10,307 bases of DNA from Rhizobiaceae bacterium (GTDB lineage: Bacteria; Pseudomonadota; Alphaproteobacteria; Rhizobiales; Rhizobiaceae): contig SCRB01000255.1 in the NCBI GenBank assembly GCA_004299545.1, forward strand, positions 1-10,307, in the 5' to 3' direction. This document shows positions 6,769-10,307 of the stretch, piece after piece. The notes beneath the pieces were generated by a model, which saw nothing but the letters and a program-made list of their open reading frames with translations, searched no databases and was not told where the DNA came from. The position numbers were made by a program, and so were the translations under genes. Positions within the stretch are counted from its first letter, which is position 1; each line of letters begins with the position of its first letter.

Positions 6769-9449
6769 GCATGGACGACAGGACCCGCATCCTTCCGGGC
6801 CGAACGGAGACGGGCGTCGGGACACAACTCAGCGGTATCTATGAACTCGACGAGCGTATCGCCTCCGGCGGCATGGGCGAGGTCTATCGCGGCCACAATA
6901 TCCAGACCGGCGATCTCGTCGCGATCAAGATCGTGCTGCCCGAATTCGCGCGCGATCCGACCATCCTTTCGCTCTTCCGCAAGGAAGCCTCGATCCTCAA
7001 CCATCTCTCGCACGAGGCCATCGTGCGCTATCACGTCTTCACCGTCGATCCCGCGATCGGGCGGCCGTATCTGGCGATGGAATATGTCGATGGCCCGTCG
7101 CTCTTCGACGTCATGCGGCAGGGGCCGATGGCCCAGGACGAGGTGCGTCGGCTCTGTCACCGCCTCGCCTCGGGATTGAATGCCGTGCACCGGGCCGGCG
7201 CCATCCATCGCGACTTGTCGCCGGACAATGTCATTCTCCCCGGCGGGCGCGTCGAACACGCCAAGATCATCGATTTCGGCATCGCGCGTGCGGCCCATAT
7301 CGGCGGAGAGACCTTGATCGGGGGCAGGTTTGCCGGCAAATACAATTACGTCTCGCCCGAGCAACTCGGTCTGCATGGCGGCGAGGTCAACGAACGCTCC
7401 GACATCTACAGCCTCGGCCTCATTCTCGCGGCCGCCTTGCGCGGAAGTCCGCTCGACATGACCGGCTCGCAGGTGGACGTGGTCGAAAAGCGGCGCAGCG
7501 TCCCCGATCTCACCGGCATCGAGGGCGAAATGAGACCGGTCATCGAAGCGATGCTGCAACCGGATCCGCGCGACCGGCCCGGCAGCATGGCGGAAATCGT
7601 CCGCTTGTCGCGTGGCGCTTCGCAGGTGGGTCCGGTGCTGGAGCCCGACGATGCCGAAGAGGATTGGGACGACGAGGCGCGGGCGGCCAGACCCTGGAAG
7701 GATTTCGGCCGACGCGACCTGCCAGCAGGCGGGGAAGCCGGAGGCAGCGAGGATCAGGCTCGTTTCGTCGAGCATGTCCGCCCCGCCTATATGTCCCGGC
7801 CGAAACCAGCGCCGGCAAGGGCGATGTCGCCCGGTATTCGCCGGCGCGGGTTGACCGGCACGGGAATTGCGGGACTTTTCCTGGCGTTGGCGATCGTGGC
7901 CGCTGTCGGCGCATATGCGACGTTCGATCTGGTTTTGGCACCCCCTCCCCCCGTTTCGCATGAAGGGCAGGCGACGCTCATTCCCGATCGCGCCCGGCCG
8001 CGGGAACAGGCCGCCGCCACCCGACCGGCCGCCCCCGCGGCAACCGACAGGATACCGGTCACGTCACTTCCGCAACCGACCATGCAGGCCAAGCCGGCAC
8101 TGGAACCCGCCGAGCCGCAGCGCGTCCCTGCCGGGCCAAAACCGGACAGCGCCGCACCCGGCTCCGGCCTTCCGGCATCGGAAATCATCAAGACGTTCAT
8201 GGAGCAGGCCAAACGAAAGCCGCCTGAAACGGAGCCCACTGAACCGGCGGCACCCCGAGCCGAACCCGACAAGGCCGACCCAGCCAATACCGGATCCGGC
8301 AAGTTTAGTTCCGGCGCGCCCAGCCCGGCGGCAATTGCCTCGGCATCGTCAAAGACGGCCTCTCCGGTCCCGCCTCAAAAAGACGCGGCATCTGTAAAGC
8401 CGCTTGAGGCCGATGCGGCAAACGCAGGGGTGCAGCCGGCGGCTTCCGAGCAACCTTCGGGCGAGACGAAACCGCCCCTCGCTGGGTCCGAAGGCAAGAC
8501 GCCATCCGCCGGGCCGGCTGCCGCCAAGGCCAACAAGACGCTTCCCGTGAAGCCTGCGCATTCGGTTTCATCCGCCGCGTCGGATTTGGTGCTCGCCAAT
8601 GCCAAACAGCAAAGTGCGTCGGAAGGAGCCTCGCCCAAGCCCGACGGGCCGGGCCGGCCGGGTGCCGCCGCAACGGCCGTGACAGCCGGGACGGTTGCCG
8701 CCACCTCGACGGCTCCGGGCGCATCGCAACAGAAGGGCGGCGCCGGACCGGCCGACGGTGCCGTCGTTGCGATGAACATCCCCCATCCCGACACGCCGGG
8801 TGTCCCGTCCGGTATGCTCGAAAAGACGGTTGCGTGGCTGCGCGCCTTCCCCGGTGGTGATTGTTTCTACGCACTCGCGGACGACGTGACCGCCAAGCCC
8901 ATCAGGATCGTCGGATTCGGCGCGGCGACCGAACCGTTCGAGAAGTTGATGAAGGCGTTCGAGAGTGCATTCGGAAGCGAGCCCGATGTCCAGGTGAGGC
9001 TGATCGCGCCGGCACAATGCGCGGTCGCCCGGTTCATGCGCGGCTTCGGCAAGCCGGCAAGGGAAACGCAGTCCCTGACCCTCGATCGAACATCCGTCCC
9101 CAACGGCTCGCCGATCAGCGGTGTGCTGAGGACGCGGGGCGGCCTCCGCTCAAGCCTGCTGCTCATCGATCAAGACGGCATGACGTACAATCTCGACAGG
9201 CTGCTGATCGTCAGCGGCGACACGGCCAAATTCAATGCCCGGATCCAGCTCGATTCTGTGTCCAGCCGGAATGGCAGGCCGATGCCCGAAATCGTTCTGG
9301 CGATCACCGGCGCCGTCGACATCGAGGCGGCGAGCCTGCCGCAGCCTGCTCCGGCCCAGGCGGTGCTGCCGCAGATAAGCGACGAGATCCGCCGGTCGGG
9401 CGCGGATTTTTCCGTGACGGCCAAGTACTTCCAGCTTGGCGGCGGCTGA
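6765..9449 (+). CDS. ppkA: T6SS-associated transmembrane Ser/Thr protein kinase PpkA (ImpN-like)
   Basis: This 894-residue kinase of the Hanks type starts T6SS assembly by threonine phosphorylation. The kinase domain (about 26-285) has the glycine loop ASGGMGEVY at 33-41, Lys55, Glu74, HRDLSPDN at 148-155 and DFG at 170-172, so the catalytic set is present. The Lys usually two residues after the catalytic Asp150 is Ser152. An acidic juxtamembrane stretch leads to one membrane helix at about 366-388. Outside it are a Pro/Ala/Lys-rich linker (about 392-675) and a conserved C-terminal periplasmic domain (about 684-894). That domain begins MLEKTVAWLRAF and includes GGDCFYAL, a BON-like IRIVGFGAATEPFEKL segment, PAQCAVARFM and FSVTAKYFQL. 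Cys700 and Cys752 could form a disulfide. No von Willebrand A domain is seen, unlike Pseudomonas PpkA. ATG at 6765 is preferred because it overlaps the pppA stop; ATG at 6771 is possible. Thr7 in DDRTRILPG may be an autophosphorylation or FHA docking site. Confidence 0.92.
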   Translation: MSMDDRTRILPGRTETGVGTQLSGIYELDERIASGGMGEVYRGHNIQTGDLVAIKIVLPEFARDPTILSLFRKEASILNHLSHEAIVRYHVFTVDPAIGRPYLAMEYVDGPSLFDVMRQGPMAQDEVRRLCHRLASGLNAVHRAGAIHRDLSPDNVILPGGRVEHAKIIDFGIARAAHIGGETLIGGRFAGKYNYVSPEQLGLHGGEVNERSDIYSLGLILAAALRGSPLDMTGSQVDVVEKRRSVPDLTGIEGEMRPVIEAMLQPDPRDRPGSMAEIVRLSRGASQVGPVLEPDDAEEDWDDEARAARPWKDFGRRDLPAGGEAGGSEDQARFVEHVRPAYMSRPKPAPARAMSPGIRRRGLTGTGIAGLFLALAIVAAVGAYATFDLVLAPPPPVSHEGQATLIPDRARPREQAAATRPAAPAATDRIPVTSLPQPTMQAKPALEPAEPQRVPAGPKPDSAAPGSGLPASEIIKTFMEQAKRKPPETEPTEPAAPRAEPDKADPANTGSGKFSSGAPSPAAIASASSKTASPVPPQKDAASVKPLEADAANAGVQPAASEQPSGETKPPLAGSEGKTPSAGPAAAKANKTLPVKPAHSVSSAASDLVLANAKQQSASEGASPKPDGPGRPGAAATAVTAGTVAATSTAPGASQQKGGAGPADGAVVAMNIPHPDTPGVPSGMLEKTVAWLRAFPGGDCFYALADDVTAKPIRIVGFGAATEPFEKLMKAFESAFGSEPDVQVRLIAPAQCAVARFMRGFGKPARETQSLTLDRTSVPNGSPISGVLRTRGGLRSSLLLIDQDGMTYNLDRLLIVSGDTAKFNARIQLDSVSSRNGRPMPEIVLAITGAVDIEAASLPQPAPAQAVLPQISDEIRRSGADFSVTAKYFQLGGG

Positions 9450-9454
9450 AAGGA

Positions 9455-9973
9455 ATGAACGGGGGAGGCGGAACCTGGCGTCGCTTCGAGACGGCCGCCG
9501 CGCCTGCCGCCCGCCGGGCCGGGACCATGCGTGCCGGAAGGCGCCGCCGCCGATCGGCGGGATCTGGGGTAATCGTCGCCGCGACGGCTTTGTGCGCACT
9601 GGTCTTTCCGGCTACTCGCGCCATGGCCGGATTCACCGTCTGCAACCAGACGCTCGACGTCGTCAATGTCGCGCTCGGTGAAGAGGTCGACGGACAGTTC
9701 CAGACGGACGGCTGGTGGACGATCGGCGCCAACCGATGCGTCGATGTAATCCGCAGCGAACTGGCGAGCCGCTACGTCTACATTTATGCCACCGATGTCT
9801 TCGGCAACGCCATCCTCAAGGGCGCGACCGAAATGTGCGTCGACCGCCGGCGCTTTACGATCCGAGGCATCGGGAATTGCTGGGAGCGCGGATATATCGC
9901 GGCCCGCTTCCATGAGGTGGATACGCTCGACCAGGTACGCTGGACCATGTTCCTGCGCAGAAGCGGCCCCTGA
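9455..9973 (+). CDS. Secreted DUF1036 family protein, four conserved-type cysteines
   Basis: The 172-residue product matches the DUF1036 pattern throughout: FTVCNQT, WWTIGANRCVDVI, RYVYIYATD, MCVDRRRFTIRG, NCWERGY, FHEVDT and WTMFL. The function of the family is unknown. A signal peptide is clear: a basic GRRRRR stretch, a hydrophobic GVIVAATALCALVFPA core and a likely cleavage after AMA, before GFTV. The mature part is about 114 residues with four cysteines, so it is probably a periplasmic protein with two disulfides. ATG at 9455 lies 5 nt after the ppkA stop but AAGGA abuts it directly. ATG at 9527 would give a more ordinary 34-residue signal peptide and a 148-residue precursor; either start may be correct. 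The stop shares a base with the next start (TGATG). Its place right after ppkA suggests a role near the kinase ectodomain or the T6SS envelope complex, which is inference only. Confidence 0.8.
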   Translation: MNGGGGTWRRFETAAAPAARRAGTMRAGRRRRRSAGSGVIVAATALCALVFPATRAMAGFTVCNQTLDVVNVALGEEVDGQFQTDGWWTIGANRCVDVIRSELASRYVYIYATDVFGNAILKGATEMCVDRRRFTIRGIGNCWERGYIAARFHEVDTLDQVRWTMFLRRSGP

Positions 9974-10307
9974 TGCACAGCATCGACCCGATCTTCCGAC
10001 GGAGGCGGCAAGCCGCGCTGGAACGCCGGCACAAGGCCCGCCTGAGGCGGCTCGTGGCGGGGCTGGCGGCTGTTCTGGCGGTGACGGTCGCGGGTGCGGG
10101 CTACTACATCTTCCACGAGCGGCGGGGCGGCGGTGACCTGGACCAGAACCTGACACCCGTCGACACCGGCGGCGACCTGCCGGCGGACGCGTCGGTCTAT
10201 GTGCCGACCATCGTCGATCTTCCGGGCGATCCGATGCTGATTACGCTCGCCGAAGGCAACACGGGCAGCAGCGACAAGAAAACCGTCGCCCGACCCGCCG
10301 CTCTCAC
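9973..10307 (+). CDS. Single-pass membrane protein of unknown function, 5' part
   Basis: The frame starts at an ATG that shares one base with the preceding TGA (TGATG) and stays open to the window end, giving 111 codons. The N-terminus (1-26) is strongly basic, with FRRRRQ and ERRHKARLRR. A membrane helix follows at about 27-47 (LVAGLAAVLAVTVAGAGYYIF), then a Gly/Asp-rich segment that should be periplasmic by the positive-inside rule. No cleavable signal peptidase site is evident, so it is likely an anchored bitopic protein. No catalytic domain is visible in the part present and the family is not recognised. A formylglycine-generating-enzyme-like (SUMF1) domain farther on would fit some T6SS loci, but nothing here shows it. 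Tight linkage to the DUF1036 gene and codon use like its neighbours support a real gene in the same operon. Confidence 0.65.
   Translation, partial: MHSIDPIFRRRRQAALERRHKARLRRLVAGLAAVLAVTVAGAGYYIFHERRGGGDLDQNLTPVDTGGDLPADASVYVPTIVDLPGDPMLITLAEGNTGSSDKKTVARPAAL

Noticed and set aside
6573..7961. Open frame of 462 codons on the minus strand opposite pppA/ppkA
   Set aside because: It is a mirror frame of the kinase domain with no recognisable motif and is explained by codon bias.
8035..8770. Tandem repeat or frameshifted region within ppkA
   Set aside because: The segment is compositionally biased (Pro, Ala, Ser, Lys) but shows no regular repeat unit. The frame stays intact into the conserved C-terminal domain, so it is a linker.

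Overview
The window is a stretch of a type VI secretion system (T6SS) operon from a high-GC alphaproteobacterium, most likely a member of the Rhizobiales. The gene content and order match the end of the rhizobial/Agrobacterium imp locus (impI, impK, impL, impM, impN). The lineage is inferred from this gene order, the base composition and the protein families. Nothing in the window identifies a species.

All genes lie on the + strand and are packed closely. Positions 1-690 hold the 3' part of tagH (fha/impI), the scaffold protein with a forkhead-associated domain. After 141 bp comes tssL (832-2289), an inner-membrane DotU protein with a C-terminal OmpA-like peptidoglycan-binding domain. It overlaps tssM (2286-5864, IcmF family with an intact Walker A motif) by 4 bp. 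After a 121 bp gap containing a perfect 8 bp hairpin comes pppA (5986-6768, PP2C phosphatase). It overlaps ppkA (6765-9449, membrane-bound Ser/Thr kinase) by 4 bp. Five bases later starts a secreted DUF1036 protein (9455-9973). Its stop overlaps the start of a single-pass membrane protein (9973 onward) that runs off the window. No RNA gene, insertion sequence, CRISPR array or clear intrinsic terminator was seen, and no gene-free stretch reaches 300 bp.

The proteins form one functional set. TssL and TssM are two of the three membrane-complex subunits that anchor the contractile apparatus. TagH, PpkA and PppA form the threonine-phosphorylation switch that controls assembly. In Agrobacterium, PpkA phosphorylates a threonine in the cytoplasmic N-terminus of TssL, the FHA domain binds it, and the phosphatase reverses this. 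The TssL N-terminus here has candidate threonines.

The least understood part is the 3' end. The PpkA ectodomain is a roughly 290-residue Pro/Ala-rich linker followed by a roughly 210-residue periplasmic domain with a BON-like segment and two cysteines, with no von Willebrand A domain. It is followed in tight linkage by a secreted four-cysteine DUF1036 protein and a bitopic membrane protein. This could be an alternative envelope-sensing module that feeds the kinase in place of the TagQRST proteins of Pseudomonas. Two other departures from the usual imp layout are that tssK does not lie between tagH and tssL, and that the phosphatase is a stand-alone PP2C domain with no TagF domain fused to it.
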